Source: Verrucomicrobiota bacterium (GTDB taxonomy: Bacteria; Verrucomicrobiota; Verrucomicrobiia; Opitutales; Opitutaceae). From it: a stretch of DNA of 64,000 nucleotides. Position numbers and translations under genes: made by a program. This document shows, piece after piece, positions 1 to 8,795 of the stretch; the stretch's first letter is position 1; the number at the start of each line of letters is the position of its first letter. The stretch is taken from the NCBI GenBank assembly GCA_023426435.1, contig JAFAAS010000116.1, positions 1 to 64,000 of the forward strand, read 5' to 3'. The notes below the pieces were generated by a model. The model did not search any database, was not told the origin of the DNA, and was given only the letters and a program-made list of their open reading frames with translations.

Positions 1-32
1 AATCAGAGCGCATGAGTGGAGTGAACGATCGA

Positions 33-1028
33 TCAGGCGAGGCGGGCGGCTTGGGGTTCGGTGATTTGGTGAAGGAGAGGTTCGCCGCGTTGCCAGCGGA
101 GGAGGTCGTCGATCATGGCGCGGCCGAGACGGGGGGCTTCGGCGGGGCAGGTGCCGGCGATGTGCGGAGTGAGCGTGACGTTGGGTAGATCGAAGAGCGC
201 GGAGTCGGGGGCGGGCGGTTCGGGATCGGTGACGTCGAGGACGGCGTGCAGGTCGGGGCGACGACGGAGGACGTCGATCATTTCCGATTCGCGAACGACA
301 GCGCCGCGCGCGGTGTTGATGAACGTGGCGCCGGGTTTCATCGCGGCGAAGTGGCGCTCGCGGATGAGGCCCTGGGTTTCCGGGAGCAGCGGCGTGTGAA
401 GCGAAACGATGTCGGCGCGGGCGAAGGCCTCGTCGAGCGACACGCGTTCGACGTCGAGGGCGGCTGCGTCATCCGGCGAGAGAAACGGATCGTGGGCGAC
501 GACGCGCACGTCGAACGGACGCAGACGTTCGCGGACGAGCCGGCCGACGGCGCCCAGCGAAATCAAGGCGACGGTGCTGTGGTAGGAGCCGGGCAGGTCG
601 GTTTGCCACCAGCGATCGCGGAATTGGCGCATGGTGGACGCGTAGTGCCAGCCGCGGCGGAGGCCGAAGAGGATGGCGGCGAGCGTGTATTCGGCGACGG
701 GGATCGCGTTGATCTGGTGGGCGGTGGAGACGACGATGTTGCGCTGCCAGAATTCGGGTGTCGTGAAATACCGGATACTGCCGGCGGCGTGAAACACGGC
801 GCGCAGACGCGGCGCGTGCGAGAGCAGTTCGGCGTCGAGCGGAACCATGCCCCAGCTCGTGAGGATGGCGTCGACCTCGGCGAGCAGGGCGGGGTGGGCG
901 CGAATGGAGGCGGCGGTTTGAGGAGGCGCGACGATGCGGATGCCGGCGGCGGCGAGCTCGCGATCGATGAGCTCGGGGTAAATGACGCGCTGCCAACGGG
1001 AGTCGAGAAGGTAGAGGACGTTGAGCAT
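33..1028 (-). CDS. D-isomer-specific 2-hydroxyacid dehydrogenase
   Basis: NAD(P)-dependent dehydrogenase of the D-2-hydroxyacid family, expected to interconvert a 2-keto acid and a D-2-hydroxyacid in the cytoplasm. From the ATG at 1028 the protein has 331 residues, normal for the family. The cofactor-binding turn is at residues 157-162 (SLGAVG, first glycine of GxGxxG replaced by Ser) and is followed by D180. The catalytic triad is visible as R241 (NTARGA), E270 (DPEPP) and H289 (TPHIAG). The frame stays open to a GTG at 1073, but that extension is encoded by a dispersed repeat arm, so 1028 is preferred. It diverges from a GH2 operon. The substrate cannot be read from sequence; a glyoxylate/hydroxypyruvate-type reductase is possible. 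Confidence 0.88.
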   Translation of the reverse strand: MLNVLYLLDSRWQRVIYPELIDRELAAAGIRIVAPPQTAASIRAHPALLAEVDAILTSWGMVPLDAELLSHAPRLRAVFHAAGSIRYFTTPEFWQRNIVVSTAHQINAIPVAEYTLAAILFGLRRGWHYASTMRQFRDRWWQTDLPGSYHSTVALISLGAVGRLVRERLRPFDVRVVAHDPFLSPDDAAALDVERVSLDEAFARADIVSLHTPLLPETQGLIRERHFAAMKPGATFINTARGAVVRESEMIDVLRRRPDLHAVLDVTDPEPPAPDSALFDLPNVTLTPHIAGTCPAEAPRLGRAMIDDLLRWQRGEPLLHQITEPQAARLA

Positions 1029-1046
1029 AGGCGGGGCAGGGGTTAT

Positions 1047-1078
1047 GAACCGCGAATGGACAGGAAGGGACACGAATC
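1047..1078. repeat. Solitary arm of a dispersed 'ACCGCGAAT' repeat
   Basis: The stretch starts GAACCGCGAATGGACAGGAA and ends GGGACACGAATC, a degenerate short tandem pattern. From memory, similar phrases occur as arms of dispersed hairpin repeats in many environmental bacterial genomes. No matching inverted arm is visible in the adjacent intergenic bases, so this looks like a solo or decayed copy. It lies just upstream of the preferred start of the dehydrogenase gene. Confidence 0.45.
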
Positions 1079-1100
1079 GGTGCGAAGGGCGGTTTGGCGG

Positions 1101-1118
1101 AACTCAAGCGATTGAGTT
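1101..1118. promoter_or_regulatory. Palindromic operator, copy 1
   Basis: AACTCAAGCGATTGAGTT is an 18-bp palindrome with perfect 7-bp arms (AACTCAA/TTGAGTT) around GCGA. A central CG between symmetric half sites is typical of LacI/GalR-family operators. It lies in the divergent gap between the dehydrogenase and the GH2 gene. A related site is at 3741-3755 upstream of the third gene of the region, which supports a shared regulator. No LacI gene adjoins it. Confidence 0.6.
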
Positions 1119-1211
1119 TGGGCGCGGTTATCGGGGACGGAGGGGTGGGCAAGGTGAAGGGTTATCCGGGGAACGAGAACGTTCGGCGCGGGTGGTTGTA
1201 TCCATTTTATC

Positions 1212-3713
1212 ATGATCACGGTTTCACTGACTCATCCCGCGGCGGCGTGGAGTTTTCGCGACGCGTCGGCGAAACGTTGGCGGAGTGCGATCGTGCCGGG
1301 TTGCGTGCATCGGGACTTGCGGCGGCATGAGCTGATTCCGGATCCATTTTATGGGACGAACGAGCATGCATTGCAGTGGGTGAGCGAGCGGGAGTGGGAG
1401 TATCGGACGGAGTTCGATGTTTCGCCGGAAATGCTCGAGCAGGAGCGGATCGATTTAATTGCGGAGGGGCTCGATACGCTGGCGACCGTGCGGGTGAACG
1501 GGCGCGAGGTGAGCCGTTCGGAGAACATGTTTGTGGGCGTGCGCGTTTCGATTTTGGGAGCGGTGAAACGCGGGAGGAATGTGCTGACGGTGCGCTTCGA
1601 CAGCGCGACGAAGTTTATCGAGCGCGAACGGCTCGAGCATCGGCCGCGCGAGGTGAACGATCCGGTGGGCGGCTGCACGCGGATCCGCAAGCAGCAGTGT
1701 CAGTTTGGGTGGGACTGGGCGCCGCGACTGGTGACGGCGGGGATTTGGCGGGACATGCGAGTGGAAGCGTGGGGTGAGGCGCGGTTGCGCGATGTGCGGC
1801 TGCGGCAGGAGCATCGAAGCGGGCGCGTGGTGTTGCGGGTTGAGCCGGAGATTGAAATGGCGCGGGAGGCGGCGAAGAGGGACGAGACGCTGCGCGTGAG
1901 AGGTGTGGTTTTCTTCAAGGGACAAGTGGTGGCGCGGCTCGAGCGTGGGCGCGCGGAGATTCCGTCGCCGCAGTTGTGGTGGCCGAACGGGCAGGGCGGG
2001 CAGCCGTTGTATGACGTGCGCGTGGAGCTTTGGCGCGGGGAGGAAAGACTGGATGCGTCGACGCGGCGGGTGGGATTGCGGACGGTCGAGGTGCGTCGCG
2101 AGCGGGATGAGTGGGGAGAGTCGTTTCAGTTTGTGGTGAACGGGCGGCGGATTTTTGCGAAAGGCTCGAGTTGGATTCCGGCGCATAGTTTCGTGGCGGG
2201 ATTAACGCGGGCCGATTACGAGCCGCTGCTGAAGTCGGCGGTGGCGGCGAACATGAACATGATTCGCGTGTGGGGTGGCGGGATCTACGAGCACGAATGT
2301 TTCTACGACCTGTGCGATGAGCTGGGATTGCTGGTGTGGCAGGATTTCATGTTTGCGTGCACGTTGTATCCGGGGGACCCGGCGTTTTTGGCGTCGGTGC
2401 GGGAGGAAGCGGAGTTTCAGGTGAGGCGATTGCGGCATCGGGCCTGCCTCGCGTTGTGGTGCGGGAACAACGAACTCGAGTTGTTGAACGGACCGGATTT
2501 GGCGAAGCCGCGTCAGAGGAAGGCTTACGATGCGGTGTTTCGCCGGATCCTGCCGGACGTCGTGACGGCGCAGGATGGTGTCACGGATTATTGGCGGTCG
2601 TCACCCTCGCAGACGGAGCGGGCGGGACTGCGCGATCCGGAGCGGAGCGGGAACACGCATTACTGGGACGTGTGGCATTTGCTGAAGCCGGTGAAGAGTT
2701 ATGAGGAAAAGGTGTTTCGATTTGTATCCGAATTCGGGATGCAGTCGTTTCCCTCGCTGGAGGCGGCGCGGACGTTTTGTCCGCCGGAGGAGCTGAACAT
2801 CTTTTCGCCGGTGATGGAGAATCATCAGAAGAATCCGATGGGGAACCGGATCATTCTGGAATACATCGCGCGGCGGTATCGATTTCCGAAGGATTATGCG
2901 GCGCTGGCGTATCTGTCGCAGCTCAATCAGGCCTATTGCATGCAGGTGGGGGTGGAGCATTACCGGCGGAATCAACCGCGTTGCGCGGGCACGCTTTACT
3001 GGCAGTTGAACGATTGCTGGCCGGTGGCGTCATGGAGCAGCCTGGAGTTTGGCGGAGGCTGGAAGGCGTTGCATCATGTGGCGCGGAGGTTTTATGCGCC
3101 GCTGCTGGTTTCGGCGCAGGTGCCGGGGGATGAGACGGCGGCGATTGGCAATCGAATGAAGAGCACGGTGAGCGGGATGCATCTTTTCACGGTGTCGGAC
3201 GAACCGCGGATCGTGCGCGGCGTGGTGAGGTGGGAGCTGTGGCATCTGGACGGCCATGTGCTGCGGCGAGGAGAGAAGCGCGTCGTGCTGCGGCCGGGTG
3301 AAAGCGTTTGCCAGAAGACGGTGGATTTTGCGCGGGAGATCGCGGAGTGCGGGCGGGAGAAACTTTACGTGCGCATTGCGTTGGAGGAGGACGGGCGATG
3401 CGTGAGTGAGGACACGGTGTTCCTGTGTCCGCCCCGGATGTTGTCGTTCGAACGGAGAGCTCCGGACGTGCGGGTGAAAAAGATCTCGGGCACGAGGTGG
3501 AATCTCGAGTTCAAGGCGCCGTGTTTTCAGCATCGCGTGGCGTTCGAGTTGGGGGAATTCGCGTTGGTCGCCACGACGGACAACTGGTTCGAGCTTTATC
3601 CGGGGCGGAGCAAAACGGTCAGGGTTGAAACCGCGACGCCGCTCGAAGAAGCGGAAATGCGGGCGGCGTTGCGCGTTCGGTCGCTGGTGGACAGCTATAG
3701 CGAAGGCGAATGA
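1212..3713 (+). CDS. GH2 beta-mannosidase
   Basis: Glycoside hydrolase family 2 enzyme of 833 residues, the usual size of bacterial beta-mannosidases (EC 3.2.1.25), which remove terminal beta-linked mannose. The order is an N-terminal jelly-roll (about 1-180), an immunoglobulin-like domain, a (beta/alpha)8 barrel (about 290-590) and C-terminal beta-sandwiches. The acid/base is E421 in WCGNNE (416-421) and the nucleophile is E507 in FVSEFG. No signal peptide is evident, so it probably acts in the cytoplasm on imported oligosaccharides. It is first in a plus-strand set with a DUF2961 protein and an MFS transporter. A palindromic operator lies about 100 bp upstream. A second, divergent GH2 beta-mannosidase is encoded at 17027-19318. 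Confidence 0.9.
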   Translation: MITVSLTHPAAAWSFRDASAKRWRSAIVPGCVHRDLRRHELIPDPFYGTNEHALQWVSEREWEYRTEFDVSPEMLEQERIDLIAEGLDTLATVRVNGREVSRSENMFVGVRVSILGAVKRGRNVLTVRFDSATKFIERERLEHRPREVNDPVGGCTRIRKQQCQFGWDWAPRLVTAGIWRDMRVEAWGEARLRDVRLRQEHRSGRVVLRVEPEIEMAREAAKRDETLRVRGVVFFKGQVVARLERGRAEIPSPQLWWPNGQGGQPLYDVRVELWRGEERLDASTRRVGLRTVEVRRERDEWGESFQFVVNGRRIFAKGSSWIPAHSFVAGLTRADYEPLLKSAVAANMNMIRVWGGGIYEHECFYDLCDELGLLVWQDFMFACTLYPGDPAFLASVREEAEFQVRRLRHRACLALWCGNNELELLNGPDLAKPRQRKAYDAVFRRILPDVVTAQDGVTDYWRSSPSQTERAGLRDPERSGNTHYWDVWHLLKPVKSYEEKVFRFVSEFGMQSFPSLEAARTFCPPEELNIFSPVMENHQKNPMGNRIILEYIARRYRFPKDYAALAYLSQLNQAYCMQVGVEHYRRNQPRCAGTLYWQLNDCWPVASWSSLEFGGGWKALHHVARRFYAPLLVSAQVPGDETAAIGNRMKSTVSGMHLFTVSDEPRIVRGVVRWELWHLDGHVLRRGEKRVVLRPGESVCQKTVDFAREIAECGREKLYVRIALEEDGRCVSEDTVFLCPPRMLSFERRAPDVRVKKISGTRWNLEFKAPCFQHRVAFELGEFALVATTDNWFELYPGRSKTVRVETATPLEEAEMRAALRVRSLVDSYSEGE

Positions 3714-3740
3714 GTGGCGGTGTTTCGGCGCGGACGGACC

Positions 3741-3755
3741 ACTCAAGCGCTTGAA
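3741..3755. promoter_or_regulatory. Palindromic operator, copy 2
   Basis: ACTCAAGCGCTTGAA contains the perfect 12-bp palindrome TCAAGCGCTTGA (3743-3754) and shares ACTCAAGCG-TTGA with the site at 1101-1118. It lies between the GH2 stop and the ATG at 3813. This argues that 3714-3812 is a regulatory gap and not the coding extension that an in-frame GTG at 3714 would permit. Confidence 0.55.
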
Positions 3756-3812
3756 CGGGCTCGGCGGGCGTTGGCCTTGAGTCCGGATCGGTTCGGGTCG
3801 GTCATACAGGAA

Positions 3813-5810
3813 ATGTCCGCTCCGCTGGTTTTGAGTTATCGCGACCTGACGCGTCGCTTGGTGGATCTCGAACGACTGATGTTGCGTCCGGAGTCAGGCG
3901 AGCGGACGGCGCTCGCATCGAGTTACGATCGGGCGAGCCGTTACGATGGGGAAAACGATCGCTATCTCGAGTGGGGTGCGAATGCGGATGGGAGCGGCGT
4001 GGTGCGAATGGAAGGTGAAGACGCGGTGCTCGCCGAGATCGAGGGTCCCGGCTGCATCTGGCGAATGTGGTGCGCGACGGTCGGGTGCGGGCGCGTGAGG
4101 ATTTATTTGGATGGAGCGGAGGAGCCGGCGGTGGATTTGCCGGCGGCGGCGTGGTTTGACGGGGAGCATGAGCCGTTCACGCGGCGGCACCTCGTGTATC
4201 AGACGGCGGCGATGGGTTATAACAATTATACGCCGATTCCGTTCCAGACCTCGTGCCGGATCGTGGCGGGCAAGGACTGGGGGAAGTATTATCATTTCAA
4301 CTACACGCAGTTTCCGGCGGAAACGCGCGTGCCCACCTTCACGCGCCGGCTGGAAGCGGAGGCGCAGGCGGCGCTGGACGAAGCGGATCGAGCGTGGGGG
4401 CGGGCGGGAGAGAATCCGCTGGGGGCGTCGGATCACGTCGATGTTTTCCGACGCGCGTTGGTTGCGTTGCCTGGAAGCTCTGCGGTGGTGGCGGAGGTGG
4501 ATGGGCCGCGGGTGATTCGCGCGTTGCGGGTGAGAACGAAACTACCGGATGAAATAGAGGCGCAACGTCGCGTGCTGAGAGAAGTCGCGATTCGGATCAC
4601 ATGGGACGATGACAGGCAGCCGGCGGTGTGGTCGCCGCTGGGGGATTTTTTCGGGTGCTCGGCGGGCGCGGTGCCGTTTCAGACGCTACCGGTGGGGCTG
4701 CGGGGCGACGGGAGCTTTTATTGTTATTGGCAGATGCCATTTGCGACGCGGGCGTTGATCGAAGTGGAGAACGAGGGCGCGCAGGAAGTGGAGATGGAAT
4801 GGCAGATCGAGCATGCGCCGCTGACGCGTCCGATCGAGCAGTGCATGCGATTTCACGCGAAGTGGCATCGCGATGTGTTGCCGGTGCGAGAGGATCGGCG
4901 GCCGGACTGGACGCTGCTTCAGACCACGGGCGCGGGGCGGTTCGTCGGCACGCAATTGCATGTGTGGAATCCGCGCGGCGGATGGTGGGGCGAAGGCGAT
5001 GAGAAGTTTTTCGTGGATGGAGAGACGTTCCCGTCGACGTTTGGCACGGGCACAGAGGATTACCTCGGGTATGCGTGGAGCTCGGGGAACACGTTTGTGC
5101 AGGCGCTGCACAGTCAGCCGGTGAATCAGAACAATCGCGGCCACGTGAGCGCGAATCGGTGGCACGTGCCGGATGACGTGCCGTTTCAGCGAAGCTTCGA
5201 AGCGGCGATCGAGAAATATTTTCCGAACAGCAATCCCTGCGAGTGGGCGGCGGTGGCGTTTTGGTATCTGGAGCCGGGTGGGAAGGATCCGCTCGGTGCG
5301 GTGCCGGTCAGTGAACGCGTGGGGCCGTGGACGTGGCCGGAGATTTGGCGCGAGACGGACGTGTTTGAGGCGGAGGATCTGCCGGTGGTGAAAGAGCAGT
5401 GGAAGTATGCGGGATGCGTGATGGATGCCGTGGCGCGGAACATTCCGGCCGGCGTGTTGAGCGGCGATCGATTTTTGATTTGGTGGGTGGATGCGGTGGG
5501 GTATCGGCTGGAACTCGGAGGGTTGAAGGTGGAAACGGCGGGATGTTATCGGGTGCTGGCTCGGTTCGTGCGTGACCACGAGATGGGGATCTTCCGGTTC
5601 GATATCGCGGGCAAACCGCTGGCGCAGGCGGTGGATTTGTATGCGCCGACCAAAGGAGGTGTGCCGGTGATCGGTGAGCCGCAGGTGCTGGGGGAGGTTG
5701 AGTTGGCGGAAGGTGAACACGTGCTGGGGATCGAGGTGGTGGGGAAACGCGCGGAATCGAGCGGGTATCTGCTGGCGATCGATTGCGTGAAGCTTGTCGC
5801 ACTTTCATGA
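3813..5810 (+). CDS. DUF2961 protein, putative GH172-type glycosidase
   Basis: Protein of 665 residues from the ATG at 3813, which has AGGA just upstream; an in-frame GTG at 3714 would add 33 residues across a likely operator. The DUF2961 hallmark GTGTEDY is at residues 411-417, preceded by a DGETFPS segment. Characterised DUF2961 members form GH172 and act on fructofuranosyl or arabinofuranosyl linkages; whether this one does is inference. The last 170 or so residues look like a separate beta-rich module. No signal peptide is seen. Its stop overlaps the start of the MFS gene (ATGA), so the two are translationally coupled. Together with the upstream GH2 enzyme it probably trims imported oligosaccharides. 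Confidence 0.8.
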   Translation: MSAPLVLSYRDLTRRLVDLERLMLRPESGERTALASSYDRASRYDGENDRYLEWGANADGSGVVRMEGEDAVLAEIEGPGCIWRMWCATVGCGRVRIYLDGAEEPAVDLPAAAWFDGEHEPFTRRHLVYQTAAMGYNNYTPIPFQTSCRIVAGKDWGKYYHFNYTQFPAETRVPTFTRRLEAEAQAALDEADRAWGRAGENPLGASDHVDVFRRALVALPGSSAVVAEVDGPRVIRALRVRTKLPDEIEAQRRVLREVAIRITWDDDRQPAVWSPLGDFFGCSAGAVPFQTLPVGLRGDGSFYCYWQMPFATRALIEVENEGAQEVEMEWQIEHAPLTRPIEQCMRFHAKWHRDVLPVREDRRPDWTLLQTTGAGRFVGTQLHVWNPRGGWWGEGDEKFFVDGETFPSTFGTGTEDYLGYAWSSGNTFVQALHSQPVNQNNRGHVSANRWHVPDDVPFQRSFEAAIEKYFPNSNPCEWAAVAFWYLEPGGKDPLGAVPVSERVGPWTWPEIWRETDVFEAEDLPVVKEQWKYAGCVMDAVARNIPAGVLSGDRFLIWWVDAVGYRLELGGLKVETAGCYRVLARFVRDHEMGIFRFDIAGKPLAQAVDLYAPTKGGVPVIGEPQVLGEVELAEGEHVLGIEVVGKRAESSGYLLAIDCVKLVALS

Positions 5811-7201
5811 ATACGGCTGCACAACCTGCTGGAGAAGAGCCGCGGATCGCGCCTGACGGGCGGAAGATCTGGACGGTGGGAACGCTGACCTACACGACGG
5901 GAGGGCTGGTGATTCTGTTCTGCTGGCTGCTCACGGGCGACTTCGCGTGGTCGATGAAGGAGCGGTCGGTGATGTGGGTGGTGCAGCTCCTCATCAAAAA
6001 ATTCGAGGCGTCGGACATGGTCTCGGGATTTTTGATCGGCACGCTGCCGCAGGCGCTCGCGCTCGTGTTGACGCCGATCGTCAGTTATCGCTCGGACCGT
6101 CATCGCGGGAGATGGGGGCGGCGGATTCCTTATCTGATCATTCCGACGCCGATCGCGGCGCTTTCGATGGTCGGGCTGGCGTTCAGTCCGGACATCGGGA
6201 CGACGCTGCATGGCGTTTTGGGTGCGGCGTCGCCGGGGTTGAATCAGTCGATCCTGATCGTGTTTGCGGTGTTCTGGACCGTGTTCGAAGTCGCGACGGT
6301 GACGGCGAACGCGGTGTTTTTCGGATTGATCAACGACGTCGTGCCGAAGGCGGTGCTCGGTCGATTTTACGGGATGTTTCGCGCGATGGGATTGATCGTG
6401 GCGATGGCGTTCAACTTCTGGCTCTTTGGCAAAGCGGAGACGCACTACACGGCGATCTTCATTGGGATCGGAATTCTTTATGGCGTCGGTTTCACGACGA
6501 TGTGTTTCAAGGTGAAGGAAGGGCAGTATCCGCCGCCGCCGCCGGTGCAGCCGAGCAAGGCGGGCGGTTTGGTGGCGGCGGTGAAGACGTATTTCCGCGA
6601 GTGTTTCACGCAGCCGTATTACCTATGGATCTACGCGTCGGTCTCCTTCGGGTGGATGGCGATGCTGACGGCGAATCTGTTCAATCTCTTCTTCGCGCAG
6701 AGTATGGGGATGAGCATGGATACTTACGGGAAGTATCTCGCGGCGACGTTTCTCATCTCGTTTTTCATGGCGTATTTCATCGGCGTGATGGCCGATCGCG
6801 TGCATCCGCTGCGCTTGAGCCTGGTGTTGATCGGAGTGTTTGCGGTGGTGACGCTCGGCGGCGGATTGCTCATCGAGGATGCGAAGACGTTTGGGATTGG
6901 TCTGATGGCCTATGGTGTGGCGGGCGGTTCGTGGCAGACGGCGGTGGCATCGCTGACGATGCGGTTGTTTCCGCAGGCGAGATATGCGCAGATCGATTCG
7001 GCGAGAGGGATCGTGCAGAGCTTCGGGATGATGCTGGTCGGGCCGGTGATGGGTTATTTCCTCGACCTGTCGGGTCACGATTATCGACACGCTTACACGG
7101 CGAGCGGAATCCTCGGAGCGCTCTCGTTGCTCACGGGGTTGGTGGTGCACGCCAAGTTCATGCGAATGGGCGGGCCGAAAGGGTATGTGGCGCCGGAGTG
7201 A
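5807..7201 (+). CDS. MFS sugar transporter
   Basis: Inner-membrane carrier of 464 residues with about twelve hydrophobic segments. The first is near residue 30 (LVILFCWLLTG). The loop after transmembrane segment 2 reads SDRHRGRWGRR, the charged motif seen in GPH/SLC45-like sugar symporters. The start is the ATG at 5807, overlapping the upstream stop by four bases; the frame is open a further eight codons upstream without support. It is the third gene of the GH2/DUF2961 operon and is likely to import the oligosaccharide those enzymes process. Specificity cannot be read from the sequence. A strong hairpin follows the stop. Confidence 0.85.
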   Translation: MNTAAQPAGEEPRIAPDGRKIWTVGTLTYTTGGLVILFCWLLTGDFAWSMKERSVMWVVQLLIKKFEASDMVSGFLIGTLPQALALVLTPIVSYRSDRHRGRWGRRIPYLIIPTPIAALSMVGLAFSPDIGTTLHGVLGAASPGLNQSILIVFAVFWTVFEVATVTANAVFFGLINDVVPKAVLGRFYGMFRAMGLIVAMAFNFWLFGKAETHYTAIFIGIGILYGVGFTTMCFKVKEGQYPPPPPVQPSKAGGLVAAVKTYFRECFTQPYYLWIYASVSFGWMAMLTANLFNLFFAQSMGMSMDTYGKYLAATFLISFFMAYFIGVMADRVHPLRLSLVLIGVFAVVTLGGGLLIEDAKTFGIGLMAYGVAGGSWQTAVASLTMRLFPQARYAQIDSARGIVQSFGMMLVGPVMGYFLDLSGHDYRHAYTASGILGALSLLTGLVVHAKFMRMGGPKGYVAPE

Positions 7202-7229
7202 AGATGGCGAGGTGAAGCGCGGCGAGGGC

Positions 7230-7259
7230 ACCGCGCCTCCAGCGGAGGGCGAGCGCGGT
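7230..7259. terminator. Hairpin between convergent genes
   Basis: Nested inverted repeats ACCGCGC (7230-7236) / GCGCGGT (7253-7259) and CCTCC (7236-7240) / GGAGG (7244-7248) lie between the MFS stop at 7201 and the sulfatase stop at 7261. A stem here could end transcription from both sides. There is no clear T run on either strand, so it is not a textbook intrinsic terminator and could instead be a repeat unit. Confidence 0.45.
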
Positions 7260-7260
7260 C

Positions 7261-8727
7261 CTAGGGAGCGAAAGGGACGTCGGGCCAGATGTGCATCGTC
7301 GCGGTGAGCTCACGGTAGAGCGTATCCATTTTTTGCGACAACGCTTTGACGCGCTCGGGTTCCTGCAGGCTGAGGTCGCGGGATTCGCCGAGATCGGCGG
7401 ATAGATTGTAGAGGGAGAAATCGGTCAACTGGGCGCCCCGAACGCGAGCTGCGGTGGCGGCGGTGACGTTATCGAGCATCGGGAGTTTGCCGTGATCGAG
7501 CTTGGCGAGAAGTTTCCAAGGCCCTTCGCGGAGGGCGACGCGCTGATCGTTGGGGGCGTTGAAATAGACCCAGAACAACGGCCGGGTGCGCTCGATGGGA
7601 TTTCCGCGGAGGACGGGTCGAAAGTCGGCGCCGTCGAACTGGACGTTGGGCGGCAAGTCGGCACCGGCGAGGGCGCAAAACGTGGGGAGCAGGTCGAGGG
7701 CGCTGAACGGCTCGTCGGTGACCTGGCCGGGTTTGACGTGGGCGGGCCAGCGAAGGACGCCGGGCACGCGCGGGCCGGCTTCGGTGGTCCAGAGCTTCAT
7801 GCCGCGAAGCGGGCCGGGAGAGCCGTAGGAGCGCGACGTGCCGGGATAGCGGAAGGTGGCTTCGGGGCCGTTGTCACTGGTGAAGAAGATGAGCGTGTCG
7901 TCGGCGAGTTGAAGGCGATCGAGCGCGTCGAGCACCTGGCCGATGGCGCGGTCCATGTTTTCGACGTTGGCGAAATATTCGGCCTGATCGGCGTTGGCGG
8001 CGTGCGGACGATGACGCGCGGCAAGATCGGGCGGGGAAGCGACGGGCTCGTGGGGCTCGTGAAATGCGAGGTAGAGGAAGAACGGCTGGGCCGAGTTTTC
8101 GCGGTGTTTTTGTTCGAGCCACGTGATGGCTTCGTTGGCGACGATCTCGCAGCTGTAGCCCTCGAGCCGGCCGAGCGGTTCGCCGTTGCGCACGAAGTTG
8201 ACCGGGTTGCGATGCGAAGGAGCGGCGTTGTTCTGCGTGGCGAGCCAGTGGTCGAAACCCGCGTCGCCGGGTTGCGGTTGCGCGGGGTCGTTGAAGCGGG
8301 AATTGCAATGCCACTTGCCGGCCATGGCGGTGGCGTAACCGGATTGTTGGAGCAGGCGCGGGAGCGTGATTTCGTCGCGACGCAGATGCACGAGATGACG
8401 GCTGCGCTCCTTGGCGATCCAGTCGGTCGGAGCGTTCGCGATCCACTCGTAGATGCCGGCGCGATTGGGATCGCGACCTGTGAGCAGGCCGGCGCGGGAA
8501 GGTGAACACACGACCGAAGTGGCGTAGCAGCTGGTGAACCGAATGCCTTCGACGCCGAGACGATCGATGTGGGGAGTGCGGATGTGCGGGTGGCCGTTGG
8601 CGGAGATGTCGCCCCAGCCGAGATCGTCGGCGACGATCACGATGAAGTTGGGGCGCGGGTCGGCGGCGTTGGCGGAAGCAAGGAGGACAACGGACGCGGC
8701 GAGGACGAAAGAAAGCAGGGATTTCAT
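7261..8727 (-). CDS. Secreted type I sulfatase (arylsulfatase family)
   Basis: Protein of 488 residues beginning MKSLLSFVLAASVV, a Sec signal peptide ending near ASANAA (about residue 22), so it is periplasmic or exported. The metal site starts with ADD at 33-35. The formylglycine motif is CSPSR with C74 as the residue to be oxidised, followed by GLLTGR. The family hydrolyses sulfate esters on sugars or other alcohols and needs an anaerobic or FGE-type maturase; none is encoded in this window. The frame is open far upstream, but the signal peptide fixes the start at 8727. It lies downstream of GH105 and the RraA-like gene on the same strand, which suggests a sulfated, uronate-containing glycan. 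Confidence 0.9.
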   Translation of the reverse strand: MKSLLSFVLAASVVLLASANAADPRPNFIVIVADDLGWGDISANGHPHIRTPHIDRLGVEGIRFTSCYATSVVCSPSRAGLLTGRDPNRAGIYEWIANAPTDWIAKERSRHLVHLRRDEITLPRLLQQSGYATAMAGKWHCNSRFNDPAQPQPGDAGFDHWLATQNNAAPSHRNPVNFVRNGEPLGRLEGYSCEIVANEAITWLEQKHRENSAQPFFLYLAFHEPHEPVASPPDLAARHRPHAANADQAEYFANVENMDRAIGQVLDALDRLQLADDTLIFFTSDNGPEATFRYPGTSRSYGSPGPLRGMKLWTTEAGPRVPGVLRWPAHVKPGQVTDEPFSALDLLPTFCALAGADLPPNVQFDGADFRPVLRGNPIERTRPLFWVYFNAPNDQRVALREGPWKLLAKLDHGKLPMLDNVTAATAARVRGAQLTDFSLYNLSADLGESRDLSLQEPERVKALSQKMDTLYRELTATMHIWPDVPFAP

Positions 8728-8795
8728 GGAGCGGAAAGGGTGGGGTGAAAGGGAAGCGGCGCGCGTGGATCTGGCGCCGTTCGGGGATGAGAGAA

